Shown: in pieces, positions 1 through 8,955 of the stretch | Layout of the letters: each line of letters begins with the position of its first letter | Position numbering within the stretch: position 1 is the stretch's first letter | The notes under the pieces: generated by a model | Seen by the model: only the letters and a program-made list of their open reading frames with translations | Databases searched by the model: none | Told to the model about the DNA's origin: nothing | Assembly: GCF_003478335.1 (NCBI RefSeq) | Contig: NZ_QUFB01000008.1 | Location: forward strand, 17,868 to 81,867 | Direction: 5' to 3' | Length of the DNA: 64,000 bases | Origin: Clostridium sp. AM49-4BH | Lineage (GTDB): Bacteria; Bacillota; Clostridia; Lachnospirales; Lachnospiraceae | Program-made: the position numbers and the translations under genes

Positions 1-2720
1 GCAATGATAGAACCATACTCTTTTGCAAAGAGATCATCAATCGTCAAACCGTCATCCATAACAGCACCCAGACCATTACCGAATGCCATCTTGCTGACAG
101 CCTCACATATTCCACCAAATCCGATCGCATAAGCAGATTGGATCAGACCACTGTGGATCATCTCAGTGATCTTGTCATACATTGCCATTACCTGACCGTA
201 ATCCGGAAGATCGTATTCATCTTTCTTCATCGTGAACTTCACAAGTACGTTGCCCGCCTGTTTCAGTTCCGGTGAAACAACATTTGGAAGATGATCTACA
301 TCAACCGCGAAAGAACATAGCGTAGGTGGTACATCAATATCATTAAAGGTACCGGACATACTGTCCTTACCACCAATGGATGGAAGTCCAAGCTTCATCT
401 GAACATCATAAGCACCTAACAGCGCTGCCATTGGTTCACCCCAACGTTTCGGATCTGTTCCCAGACGACGGAAATACTCCTGGAACGTAAGACGGATCTT
501 GTGGAAATCACCACCCGCAGCCACGATCTTAGCAACAGAAGATACTACTGCATAAACCGAACCGTGATATGGGCTCCACGAAGATAAATATGGATCCATG
601 CCATAACTCATCATCGTCACTGTATCGCACTTACCAGACAATACCGGAAGCTTTGCTACCATTGTCTGTGTTGGTGTCAGCTGATTCTTACCGCCATATG
701 GCATATATACACTTGCTGCTCCAATTGAGCTGTCGAACATCTCAACCAGACCCTTTTGAGAACATACATTTAAATCTTTTAAGGTTTCCAGCCAAGAACG
801 GCGAATGTCTTTCTTTGGCTCTGCCTTTGTAAAATAATTCTCCTCTTTCTTTGGCATCGTAACAACCGCATCTGCTTCCTGATGTGCTCCATTCGTATCT
901 AAGAAAGCACGGGAAATATCTACGATAACTTTGCCTCTCCATGACAATACTAATCTAGGCTCCTTTGTTACCTCAGCAACAACTACAGCCTCTAGGTTTT
1001 CCTCTTCTGCAAAGCCAAGCATTTTATCAACGTCTTCCGGTGCTACGACAACTGCCATACGCTCCTGTGACTCTGAAATAGCAAGCTCTGTTCCATCTAA
1101 GCCGGCATATTTTTTCGGTACTTTATCCAGATCAACCTGCAGACCATCTGCAAGTTCACCGATTGCAACGGATACACCACCTGCACCAAAGTCATTACAT
1201 TTCTTAATGATCTTGCTGACTTCCTCACGGCGGAATAATCTCTGAATCTTTCGTTCTGTTGGTGCATTACCTTTCTGCACCTCTGCTCCGCACACATCAA
1301 TAGATTTCGTTGTATGTGCTTTGGAAGAACCTGTTGCGCCACCGATACCATCACGGCCGGTACGTCCACCAAGTAAAATAATGCGGTCACCCGGATCACT
1401 GTTCTCACGGATTACATTACGACGTGGAGCCGCACCCATAACAGCACCGATCTCCATTCGCTTAGCAACATAATTTGGATGATAGATCTCATTTACAAGA
1501 CCCGTTGCAAGACCGATCTGGTTACCATAAGAGCTATATCCTTTGGCAGCTCCGGTCACGATCTTACGCTGTGGTAATTTACCGGGAAGCGTATCTTTCA
1601 TAGATACGGTAGGGTCTGCTGCACCCGTCACGCGCATTGCCTGATAAACATAACCACGTCCGGACAGTGGATCGCGGATTGCTCCACCAAGACAAGTTGC
1701 AGCACCACCAAACGGCTCGATCTCTGTCGGATGGTTGTGTGTCTCATTCTTAAAGAATACAAGCCACTCTTCCTCTTTTCCGTCGATCTCAACCGGTACA
1801 ACGATAGAGCAGGCATTGATCTCATCAGACTCTTCCATATCATCTAACTTGCCATCTGCTTTCAGCTTACGCATAGCCATCAAAGCAATGTCCATCAAAG
1901 AGACATACTTATCCGGACGATCTGCAAAGATCTCCTTGCGCACTTCCTGATATTCCTCATAACTTTTCTCAATCGGCTCACGATAATAACCATCTTCAAA
2001 AGTAACATTTTTCAACTCTGTTAAAAATGTCGTATGACGGCAATGATCCGACCAATAAGTGTCTAGTACACGAATTTCTGTTACCGAAGGATCACGCTTT
2101 TCCTCTCCGGCAAAATAATTCTGAATATGTTTGAAATCCTGGAATGTCATAGCCAGATTTAAGGATTCATACAATGTACGAAGATCCTCCTCAGACATAC
2201 TTTGGAAACCGTCAAAGATTGCAACATCTGCCGGATCTTCAAACTGCTGTACCAAAGTCTCCGGCTTCTCTTCGTTCGTCTCGCGGGAATCCACCGGATT
2301 GATACAATATTCTTTTAATTTGGCAACTTCTTCGTCTGTAAATTTTCCCTCAAATACATATGTTGTAGCAGAACGGATCACCGGATCTTCTTTCTCGTTC
2401 AAAAGTTTCACACACTGCTCTGCCGAATCTGCTCTCTGATCAAACTGTCCCGGTAAATATTCTACAGAAAACACAAGTGCATCAGTATCAACCGCAAATG
2501 TCTCTTCGAAATATTCGTCAACCGGCGGCTCTGAAAATACAGTACCTAATGCCTGACGGTAAGTAGCATCACTCAGATTCTCCACATCATAACGGATCAA
2601 TACACGTACATCCTGCAATGCCGTAATACCAAGATAGCGGACCACCTCTTCTTTTAACTCTTTGGCACGTACCGCATAAGCTGATTTTTTCTCAACATAT
2701 ACTCTCTTCACATTTCCCAT
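1..2720 (-). CDS. purL: Phosphoribosylformylglycinamidine synthase, 5' part (runs off the window)
   Basis: Single-chain FGAM synthase of purine biosynthesis, which converts FGAR, ATP and glutamine to FGAM in the cytoplasm. The gene starts at 2720 (ATG, with GGAGG seven bases upstream) and stays open to the window edge, giving about 906 of an expected 1,250 or so residues. Recognisable family stretches are YWSDHCRHTTF, FKNETHNHPTEIEPFGGAATC, GGRTGRDGIGGATGSS, NDFGAGGVSVAIGELADG and GLPSIGGKDSMSGTF. These cover the N-terminal linker and both AIRS-like halves. The C-terminal glutaminase domain lies outside the window. The layout matches the large Gram-negative/clostridial form, not the small PurL of the PurLQS complex. 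No frameshift was seen. It lies 58 bp downstream of the foldase gene on the same strand. Confidence 0.96.
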   Translation of the reverse strand, partial: MGNVKRVYVEKKSAYAVRAKELKEEVVRYLGITALQDVRVLIRYDVENLSDATYRQALGTVFSEPPVDEYFEETFAVDTDALVFSVEYLPGQFDQRADSAEQCVKLLNEKEDPVIRSATTYVFEGKFTDEEVAKLKEYCINPVDSRETNEEKPETLVQQFEDPADVAIFDGFQSMSEEDLRTLYESLNLAMTFQDFKHIQNYFAGEEKRDPSVTEIRVLDTYWSDHCRHTTFLTELKNVTFEDGYYREPIEKSYEEYQEVRKEIFADRPDKYVSLMDIALMAMRKLKADGKLDDMEESDEINACSIVVPVEIDGKEEEWLVFFKNETHNHPTEIEPFGGAATCLGGAIRDPLSGRGYVYQAMRVTGAADPTVSMKDTLPGKLPQRKIVTGAAKGYSSYGNQIGLATGLVNEIYHPNYVAKRMEIGAVMGAAPRRNVIRENSDPGDRIILLGGRTGRDGIGGATGSSKAHTTKSIDVCGAEVQKGNAPTERKIQRLFRREEVSKIIKKCNDFGAGGVSVAIGELADGLQVDLDKVPKKYAGLDGTELAISESQERMAVVVAPEDVDKMLGFAEEENLEAVVVAEVTKEPRLVLSWRGKVIVDISRAFLDTNGAHQEADAVVTMPKKEENYFTKAEPKKDIRRSWLETLKDLNVCSQKGLVEMFDSSIGAASVYMPYGGKNQLTPTQTMVAKLPVLSGKCDTVTMMSYGMDPYLSSWSPYHGSVYAVVSSVAKIVAAGGDFHKIRLTFQEYFRRLGTDPKRWGEPMAALLGAYDVQMKLGLPSIGGKDSMSGTFNDIDVPPTLCSFAVDVDHLPNVVSPELKQAGNVLVKFTMKKDEYDLPDYGQVMAMYDKITEMIHSGLIQSAYAIGFGGICEAVSKMAFGNGLGAVMDDGLTIDDLFAKEYGSII

Positions 2721-2778
2721 TGTATGCCTCCATTTCTTTTGTAACAGGATGGGTTCCTGCTAATCATATGCCTCACTC

Positions 2779-4035
2779 TTATTTGGATTCGCTAGAGGAA
2801 GAATCCGCCTCTGCCATCTTGCTCAAATCATCTGCAGTTACAATACTTGTCGTAACCGTTCCAATCTTCACATCATTCCAAACACTATCATACTTCTTGA
2901 TCTGGTGTTTCTTCTCAAGTTTAGCAAGCCATGCATTATAAGCAGTCTGCTTTGCTGATGTGATCGCTTCATCACATGCAGAATCATAGCTTTTGTTTGA
3001 ATTGTTATTTACCATCTTGATCAACATGGTATATCCGGTAGAACTATCTGTGATCACACCAGAAATCTCACCATTTTTCATCTTTTTGATCTTCTTTAAG
3101 TTGGCATCGGACAGATAAGTGCTCCAGCCCTCTTTCTCTGTGAAATTACCACTATTATAAGTAACTCCACTCTCTTTCTCGCTGCCAAGAAGCTTAGTAA
3201 AATCTTTTGCGGTCTTTGCCTTTGCAGCAAGTTCATTCAATTTCTTAGTATACTCTTTGATCTGCTTATCTGTTAATTTTGTTTCTGTTCCTGTACTGGA
3301 ATCCGTAGACTTCTTAGCAAAGGAATAATACTGTACATCATACTGACGCAGATCCTTCTTAGATACATTCTTGATCGCATCTTTCTCGTTTACGGTAGCA
3401 TCTGTCGTTTTCTTCTGATCTGCCTTATAGCGATCTGCCAAAATACGTTTTTCAAAACGTTTTGACAACTTCTTCTCAGAAATATTAAGCTGTAATTTCT
3501 GTACGAAAGAAAGGCCCTTGACTGCTTTCTTAGCCTGTGATCTTGCATCTTTTTCTTCATCCTTTGTCAGCTTATATTTTGCCTTAACAGCCTCATTATA
3601 CAATACAGCATATTCTGTTTCTGCATTGATGATCTCCTGCTTAAGTCCCTCTGCATTTGTAACATTGCTGTCAACTGTGCTGTCAGTTCCCATATATCCG
3701 GCATCCCAGATAGAAGTTCCTAAATAGCTTTCATAAATCTCGTTGGATGGCAGATATTTGCTCTCTCTCTCATAGATTGGGTACATCATATCATCCATCG
3801 TGATCTTCTCACCATCGATCTTTAACACTGTGCTTGGCTTAAACTGTTGAATTCCAACGCCAATACATAATATAAGGATAAGAGCGACACAAAATCCCCC
3901 TAAAACATAAGTTTTCATGCCGGGACCATCGCTGGCGCCGCCAAGCTTAACCTTTGAATTCGTCTTCGGTGCAGAAGACGTCGATATAGTTTCCTCCTTC
4001 TTCCCCTGATTCATAATTTTCTTTGATGCATTCAT
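2779..4035 (-). CDS. Membrane-anchored PrsA/SurA-like foldase (peptidyl-prolyl isomerase family)
   Basis: 418 residues. A charged N-terminus of about 43 residues precedes one membrane segment (about residues 44-63, YVLGGFCVALILILCIGVGI). A lysine-rich extracytoplasmic domain follows, starting VLKIDGEKITMDDMMYPIYE, the usual opening of SurA/PrsA N-domains. The region around 225-345 has the spacing of a parvulin domain (YYSFAKK... AKTAKDFTKLLGSEKESGVTYNSGNFTEKEG). It probably assists folding of exported proteins on the outer face of the membrane. There is no lipobox cysteine, so anchoring is by the helix, unlike classical PrsA lipoproteins. ATG at 4035 has GGAGG eight bases upstream. Isomerase activity cannot be judged from sequence, and the protein may act only as a chaperone. 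Confidence 0.75.
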   Translation of the reverse strand: MNASKKIMNQGKKEETISTSSAPKTNSKVKLGGASDGPGMKTYVLGGFCVALILILCIGVGIQQFKPSTVLKIDGEKITMDDMMYPIYERESKYLPSNEIYESYLGTSIWDAGYMGTDSTVDSNVTNAEGLKQEIINAETEYAVLYNEAVKAKYKLTKDEEKDARSQAKKAVKGLSFVQKLQLNISEKKLSKRFEKRILADRYKADQKKTTDATVNEKDAIKNVSKKDLRQYDVQYYSFAKKSTDSSTGTETKLTDKQIKEYTKKLNELAAKAKTAKDFTKLLGSEKESGVTYNSGNFTEKEGWSTYLSDANLKKIKKMKNGEISGVITDSSTGYTMLIKMVNNNSNKSYDSACDEAITSAKQTAYNAWLAKLEKKHQIKKYDSVWNDVKIGTVTTSIVTADDLSKMAEADSSSSESK

Positions 4036-4223
4036 GGTAAATCCTCCAAATTGTAATTTCTCTTTTTCTGCCTTTTGTCCAAAACGCAGAAACGCTATCT
4101 TCTATTTTATCAAAAAACAACTATAAGTCAATTATTATATTGCAGTTCACAACCATTTCACACCTTGTTTTCTTTATGAATACTCATCTTCAAAAAATAA
4201 ATGAACGAAAGTAAAAAAACAAA

Positions 4224-4252
4224 TTGACAAATAGCGTATAACATGTTAGTAT
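4224..4252 (+). promoter_or_regulatory. Sigma-A promoter of tRNA-Leu
   Basis: Consensus -35 TTGACA (4224-4229), a 17-bp spacer and -10 TAGTAT (4247-4252) with an extended TG three bases upstream. Transcription should start near 4259, only about 7 bp before the mature tRNA. Confidence 0.8.
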
Positions 4253-4265
4253 ATTAGTCGTGCTT

Positions 4266-4350
4266 GCGGAAGTGCTGGAATTGGCAGACAGGCTAGATTC
4301 AGGTTCTAGTGTTGCTTAGCGACGTGAGGGTTCAAGTCCCTTCTTCCGCA
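4266..4350 (+). tRNA. tRNA-Leu (anticodon CAG)
   Basis: 85-nt type II tRNA. The acceptor stem GCGGAAG (4266-4272) pairs perfectly with CTTCCGC (4343-4349) and is followed by discriminator A. The anticodon stem CTAGA/TCTAG encloses the loop TTCAGGT, giving anticodon CAG, which reads CUG leucine codons. A long variable arm (TGTTGCTTAGCGACG region) and the T-arm GGTTCAAGTCC are present. CCA is not encoded. A strong promoter sits just upstream and a terminator just downstream, so it is a single-gene unit. Confidence 0.97.
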
Positions 4351-4354
4351 TACT

Positions 4355-4390
4355 AAAAGGTAAGTCATTATTGACTTACCTTTTTTCTTT
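4355..4390 (+). terminator. Rho-independent terminator of tRNA-Leu
   Basis: A 13-bp perfect stem (AAAAGGTAAGTCA, loop TTAT, then its complement) runs into a run of six T on the plus strand, five bases after the tRNA. Confidence 0.85.
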
Positions 4391-4436
4391 AATTAATACA
4401 AAACTGCTGTTGCGTAGCGCGACTTCACCATGTCAA

Positions 4437-4469
4437 AAGGGGCATCATGCTGTTTGCATGATGCCCCTT
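4437..4469 (-). terminator. Rho-independent terminator of rpsU
   Basis: A 14-bp perfect stem (AAGGGGCATCATGC and its complement around a 5-nt loop) ends with TTTT on the minus strand. It lies 25 bp past the rpsU stop codon. Confidence 0.8.
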
Positions 4470-4493
4470 CTATGACACATTCATAAAAAGTTC

Positions 4494-4667
4494 TTAGTAC
4501 TTGCGCTTACGAGCTGCCTCAGACTTCTTCTTACGACGAACGCTTGGCTTCTCATAATGCTCTCTTTTACGAATTTCCTGCTGGATTCCTGCTTTCGCAC
4601 AATTTCTTTTGAAACGACGTAAAGCGTTATCCAATGTCTCATTCTCTTTTACGATTACATTTGACAT
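4494..4667 (-). CDS. rpsU: 30S ribosomal protein S21
   Basis: 57-residue basic protein ([20 protein letters not shown]... ending EAARKRKY). Its length and sequence are those of bacterial S21, which sits on the 30S platform and helps base pairing between mRNA and the 16S 3' end. ATG at 4667 is preceded by GGAGGT about 13 bases upstream. It has its own promoter (4774-4801), a leader of about 100 nt with two hairpins, and its own terminator, so it is a single-gene unit. It is not linked here to dnaG or gatB-type genes as in many other Firmicutes. Confidence 0.95.
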   Translation of the reverse strand: MSNVIVKENETLDNALRRFKRNCAKAGIQQEIRKREHYEKPSVRRKKKSEAARKRKY

Positions 4668-4689
4668 AGTCTCACACCTAACCTCCCCT

Positions 4690-4801
4690 CAGTTGTAGAT
4701 TATGCTTCAATACACAACTGTATAGGGTAATATATTTTACCATGGAAATCGCATTTCCATACGCACGAAATATATTATAGCATAATTTGCCAAATAGTCA
4801 A
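4690..4801 (-). promoter_or_regulatory. rpsU promoter and structured 5' leader
   Basis: Promoter: -35 TTGACT (4796-4801), 16-bp spacer, -10 TATAAT (4774-4779). The predicted leader of about 100 nt holds two hairpins: ATGGAAAT/ATTTCCAT (4742-4760, 3-nt loop) and CAGTTGT/ACAACTG (4690-4720). The second ends about three bases before the Shine-Dalgarno GGAGGT at 4681-4686. This placement would suit translational autocontrol by S21. That role is inferred, not shown. Confidence 0.5.
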
Positions 4802-4836
4802 CAACTTTTTTCATTGTTTACCATCGTTTATAAGCT

Positions 4837-6045
4837 TTAGTATCTAGGAATTCTGTAGCTATATACACCTGAAGTCTTTAATGCTACCGTCTTCTTCCCG
4901 GATTTAACGTTTGGCACAATACGAATCCAATAGATCTTACCCTTTTTGAGTTTCTTCTTGCCATACTTCTTAATAACTACCTTTCTTTTAGAAGCCTTCA
5001 CGGTCTTTACTTTCTTAAATCCCTTAGACTGCTTGGTTGAAATAGACACGGTATAGGATTTTGCACCGGTAACCTTAGACCACTTTACAGTAAGTTTCTT
5101 TGACTTTCTGTTATAGGATCCTGTAACCTTTGTTGCATATCCAATTGACTTAAATCCGGACCACTCACCGTAAATCTTCTTGGCACCACAGTCAATGTAT
5201 GGACGTACACGGTACTGAATTGCCTTACCATTAATAAAATTAGCGATACGTAAAGAACTAGATGACTCCGTAACCGTCTTCTTTAATTTGCCATTTACAA
5301 AGAACTGCCACTGAAAACCATCAACGTTATAGTTATTGGAAACCGCCATATAGTATACATTAATATTGCTAAGTGCAGATGTAATTCCAAATGTACTTGT
5401 ACTTACCTTCGGACGCATCGTCTTCATATAGTCATAGCTGTAGGAGCCTCTTGCAATATATCCAGAGCTGGAACGTCTGCATGGATATGCATATGTCCAA
5501 TAACTTGTACCAGGTGTCAACTTTCTGGAAGTCTTAACTGTCGTTGATGTACTTGCTCCAAGCAGTACATCATTATAATAGATCTGATAATAGTTTGCAC
5601 CAAACGATCCACTGAACGTACCGGTAAAGGATGTCTGGGTAGCACCTGTCTGTACGAACTTGCTTGCACCTGTCTCCGGAGCTGTAACTACATCAATAGA
5701 TGCCGATACATTTGCCTTACCAACTGCCACAAGTCCTGCAGAGTAATTATAATCTGTACATGTACCTACGCGGGCATAGTATGTCGTTCCTGAAGTAAGA
5801 GAGCTTGCAGATAATGAAGATGGATTCGAAGATACATCCATAACAACCCAATTCCTGTTATCTGTACTAAGCTCTAAATAATAGTAGCCTGCGTCAAGAA
5901 TTGCATTACACTGCAGCTTGACGCTGTTCTTGCTGTCATCAATCTGCTTTACACCGGTCACTGCAGCCTGCGTCTGCACTTTTGCTGTCGCGCCAATGAT
6001 CAAACCCAAGGCAGCAACAACTAATAATCTTTTGATTTTTTTCAT
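4837..6045 (-). CDS. Secreted protein with fibronectin-III-like repeats, function unknown
   Basis: 402 residues. A signal peptide (KKIKRL, then a hydrophobic core, cut near QTQAA) is followed by an all-beta, Ser/Thr/Tyr-rich chain. At least three FN3-like modules can be seen. Their typical phrases are YYLELSTDNRNWVVM, YYQIYYNDVLLGAS with GTSYWTYAYP, and a clear C-terminal one starting KVTGSYNRKSKKLTVKWSKV and ending KIYWIRIVPNVKSGKKT. There is no sortase motif, lipobox or catalytic domain, so it is probably released or held to the wall by its very basic C-terminus. The start is taken as the third codon of the open frame, because GGAGG lies 7 bases before it. The gene stands alone after the alaS terminator. 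Confidence 0.65.
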   Translation of the reverse strand: MKKIKRLLVVAALGLIIGATAKVQTQAAVTGVKQIDDSKNSVKLQCNAILDAGYYYLELSTDNRNWVVMDVSSNPSSLSASSLTSGTTYYARVGTCTDYNYSAGLVAVGKANVSASIDVVTAPETGASKFVQTGATQTSFTGTFSGSFGANYYQIYYNDVLLGASTSTTVKTSRKLTPGTSYWTYAYPCRRSSSGYIARGSYSYDYMKTMRPKVSTSTFGITSALSNINVYYMAVSNNYNVDGFQWQFFVNGKLKKTVTESSSSLRIANFINGKAIQYRVRPYIDCGAKKIYGEWSGFKSIGYATKVTGSYNRKSKKLTVKWSKVTGAKSYTVSISTKQSKGFKKVKTVKASKRKVVIKKYGKKKLKKGKIYWIRIVPNVKSGKKTVALKTSGVYSYRIPRY

Positions 6046-6081
6046 AATCATCCTCCTTCTTAATGATTAAATAAAATATAA

Positions 6082-6114
6082 AATAGCGAAGTGGAAATTT
6101 TCCACTCCGCTATT
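6082..6114 (-). terminator. Terminator downstream of alaS
   Basis: Near-perfect inverted repeat: AATAGCG pairs with CGCTATT, one mismatch, then AGTGGA pairs with TCCACT. On the minus strand it is followed by a T-rich tract. It lies about 105 bp after the alaS stop and before the FN3 gene. Confidence 0.65.
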
Positions 6115-6219
6115 AGTATATAGGAATTTGTGTCTTTATCAAGGCAAATATTCATTTTTGTACTGATTTATACAAAATCCACTGTATAATTTTGGCAATT
6201 ATCCATAAATACGCTTCCA

Positions 6220-8889
6220 CTACGCAAGCTGACTTTCGACAACAGAAACGACTTTGGCCAATGCATCCGGGATTCCAGCAGGGTTCTTACCGCCCGCCTG
6301 AGCCATGTTTGGTCGACCGCCACCGCCGCCACCAACTAAGGATGCAATCTCCTTGATCAGATTACCGGCATGTGCTCCTTTTTGGATAGCTGCATCTGTT
6401 GCCATCGCAAGCAGAGTTACTTTACCGCCATTAGCAGATGCAAGCACAACCACGCCGTCTCCAATCTTTTCTTTCATCTGGTCACCCAAATTGCGAAGAC
6501 CATTCATATCTACATCCGGAACATCCATCGCAAGTACCTTCATACCTTTAACTTCTTGGATCTTGCTGTCAACATCTCCCACTGCATCATTGGCTAACTT
6601 CGCCTTCAGTTTCTCGTTTTCACTCTGCAGAGCTTTCAGTTCTTCTTGCAACGATGTCACTTTCTGCAACAGCTTTGCCGGCTCTGCCTTAGCTGCCTTA
6701 GCAACTTCTTTCAGAAGCTCTTCTTGCATTGCGTAATGCTTCATCAAGCCATCACCGGTGAGTGCTTCAATACGGCGCACACCTGCCGCAACACCGCTTT
6801 CCGAAATGATCTTAAAATATGAGATCACACCGGTATTTGCTACATGCGTACCACCACAAAGCTCCACACTGAAAGCTTCCTCTCCGTCTGCCTTCATCTG
6901 TACTACACGAACTTTGTCTCCATATTTTTCACCAAACAACGCCATAGCACCTGTCTTCTTAGCATCCTCGACAGACATCTCTTCTGTGACAACCTGCAGA
7001 TTTTTGGCAATCTGTTCATTAACGATTGCCTCTACTTTTGCAATCTCTTCGTCTGTCATCGCAGAGAAATGTGTAAAGTCAAAGCGAAGACGCTCTGCAT
7101 CCACATAAGAACCTGCCTGCTCAACATGGCTTCCAAGCACTATACGAAGTGCTTTTTGCAGCAAATGTGTTGCACTGTGATTCTTACCGGTATTCTGTCG
7201 ATTTGCAGCATCCACAGTCAAGGTAACAGTATCGCCAACCTTAAACATACCCTTGGTAACAACGCCAACATGTCCAATACGTCCACCCTGCAGATGGATC
7301 GTATCTTTCACTGCAAACTCATTATCACCTTCTGTAATCGTTCCCTTATCAGCAGTCTGACCACCCATTGTTGCATAAAATGGCGTCTCATCTACAATGA
7401 TCGTTCCTGTCTGACCATCCGTAAGCGCAGATACTACCTCCTCTTCTGTTGTCAGAACAGAAATCTTGGAATCGTGTGTTAAACGGTCATATCCGACAAA
7501 TTTACTGGTGATCGTTGGGTCGATATGCTGATAAACTGTCTCTTCTGCGCCCATATAATTGGTTGTCTTGCGAGCTCCTCTTGCCTTTTCTTTCTGTTCC
7601 TGCATGGCAGCCGCAAATCCTTTTTCATCGACCGTATATCCCTTTTCCTGCATGATCTCCAAAGTAAGATCCAACGGGAATCCATACGTATCATACAATT
7701 TAAATGCATCAGCACCTTTCAGTTCTTTGGCTCCGGACGCTTCCAGCTCTTCCTGCATCTGTGTCAGAATGGTGAGTCCCTGATCGATCGTTTTGTCAAA
7801 CTTTCCTTCCTCCTGAGACAATACCTGCAAAATAAACTCTTTTTTATCCTCTAACTCCGGATAACCATCCTTAGACTCTGCAATAACTGTTTGGGCAAGT
7901 TCTGCCATAAACTGCTTGTCAATTCCAAGTTTACGTCCATGACGTACTGCACGGCGGATCAAACGACGAAGAACGTAGCCGCGTCCTTCATTACTAGGCA
8001 TGATACCATCAGAGATCATAAATGTAGAGGAGCGAATATGATCTGTGATCAAACGAATGGAAACGTCTTTTGCTTCATCACTCTGATATGTTGTACCGGC
8101 CAACTCACAGATCTTATCACGGATTGCTTTCATCGTATCAATGTCGTATACGGAATCGACATCCTGTACAACAACTGCCAAACGCTCAAGTCCCATACCG
8201 GTATCAATATTCTTATTCTCTAATTCGGTATAGCCACCTTTGCCATCCCCATCAAACTGGGTAAATACATTATTCCAGATCTCCATAAAGCGGTCACACT
8301 CGCAGCCGACTTTACAATCCGGCTTTCCACAGCCGTATTTTTCACCGCGATCATAATAGATCTCAGAACATGGACCACAAGGACCTGCACCATGCTCCCA
8401 GAAGTTATCACACTCACCGTTCTCATCACGATAAAAGCGTGTGATCTTTTCACCCGGAACGCCAATCTCTTTTGTCCAGATATCGTAAGCTTCCTCATCC
8501 TCTCCATAGATTGATGGATATAATCTATCCGGATCCATTTTCAACACTTCCGTCAAAAACTCCCAAGACCAGGCAAGTGCTTCGTGCTTGAAATAATCTC
8601 CAAAGGAGAAGTTACCGAGCATCTCAAAGAACGTGAGATGTCTCGCTGTCTTTCCGACATTTTCAATATCGCCGGTACGTACACATTTCTGACATGTAGT
8701 CACGCGTCTTCTCGGCGGAATCTCCTGTCCGGTGAAATATGGCTTCAGAGGAGCCATACCGGCATTGATCAGCAGCAAGCTGTTGTCATTATGTGGCACC
8801 AAAGAGAAACTCTTCATTGCCAAATGACCTTTGCTTTCAAAAAAATTCAAATACTTTTTACGAAGTTCGTTTACACCATATTTTTCCAT
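6220..8889 (-). CDS. alaS: Alanyl-tRNA synthetase
   Basis: 889 residues, the usual bacterial length. It charges tRNA-Ala in the cytoplasm. The N-terminal class II catalytic domain opens VNELRKKYLNFFESKGH and contains TCQKCVRTGDIENVGKT. The editing domain carries the zinc/editing motifs HSATHLLQKALR and CGGTHV. A coiled stretch follows around 730-780, and the glycine-rich GGGGGGRPNMAQAGG lies in the C-Ala domain. The sequence has an unusual zinc-knuckle-like CGKPDCKVGCECD near residue 190, which is common in clostridial AlaRS. The ATG at 8889 follows AAAAGGGGCG. It lies 66 bp after carB on the same strand and may be cotranscribed with it. No T-box was found between the two. Confidence 0.98.
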   Translation of the reverse strand: MEKYGVNELRKKYLNFFESKGHLAMKSFSLVPHNDNSLLLINAGMAPLKPYFTGQEIPPRRRVTTCQKCVRTGDIENVGKTARHLTFFEMLGNFSFGDYFKHEALAWSWEFLTEVLKMDPDRLYPSIYGEDEEAYDIWTKEIGVPGEKITRFYRDENGECDNFWEHGAGPCGPCSEIYYDRGEKYGCGKPDCKVGCECDRFMEIWNNVFTQFDGDGKGGYTELENKNIDTGMGLERLAVVVQDVDSVYDIDTMKAIRDKICELAGTTYQSDEAKDVSIRLITDHIRSSTFMISDGIMPSNEGRGYVLRRLIRRAVRHGRKLGIDKQFMAELAQTVIAESKDGYPELEDKKEFILQVLSQEEGKFDKTIDQGLTILTQMQEELEASGAKELKGADAFKLYDTYGFPLDLTLEIMQEKGYTVDEKGFAAAMQEQKEKARGARKTTNYMGAEETVYQHIDPTITSKFVGYDRLTHDSKISVLTTEEEVVSALTDGQTGTIIVDETPFYATMGGQTADKGTITEGDNEFAVKDTIHLQGGRIGHVGVVTKGMFKVGDTVTLTVDAANRQNTGKNHSATHLLQKALRIVLGSHVEQAGSYVDAERLRFDFTHFSAMTDEEIAKVEAIVNEQIAKNLQVVTEEMSVEDAKKTGAMALFGEKYGDKVRVVQMKADGEEAFSVELCGGTHVANTGVISYFKIISESGVAAGVRRIEALTGDGLMKHYAMQEELLKEVAKAAKAEPAKLLQKVTSLQEELKALQSENEKLKAKLANDAVGDVDSKIQEVKGMKVLAMDVPDVDMNGLRNLGDQMKEKIGDGVVVLASANGGKVTLLAMATDAAIQKGAHAGNLIKEIASLVGGGGGGRPNMAQAGGKNPAGIPDALAKVVSVVESQLA

Positions 8890-8955
8890 GGTTTTCGCCC
8901 CTTTTCTATATTGATTTCATACTTCTTCTAAAACGACCCGCTTAGCACAAACGTC

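Noticed and set aside
6305..6736. Plus-strand open frames within alaS, carB, gltB and other long genes
   Set aside because: They overlap well-conserved minus-strand proteins, show repetitive codon-shadow composition and have no ribosome sites.
8890..8955. T-box upstream of alaS
   Set aside because: Only 66 bp between carB and alaS and no T-box motif.
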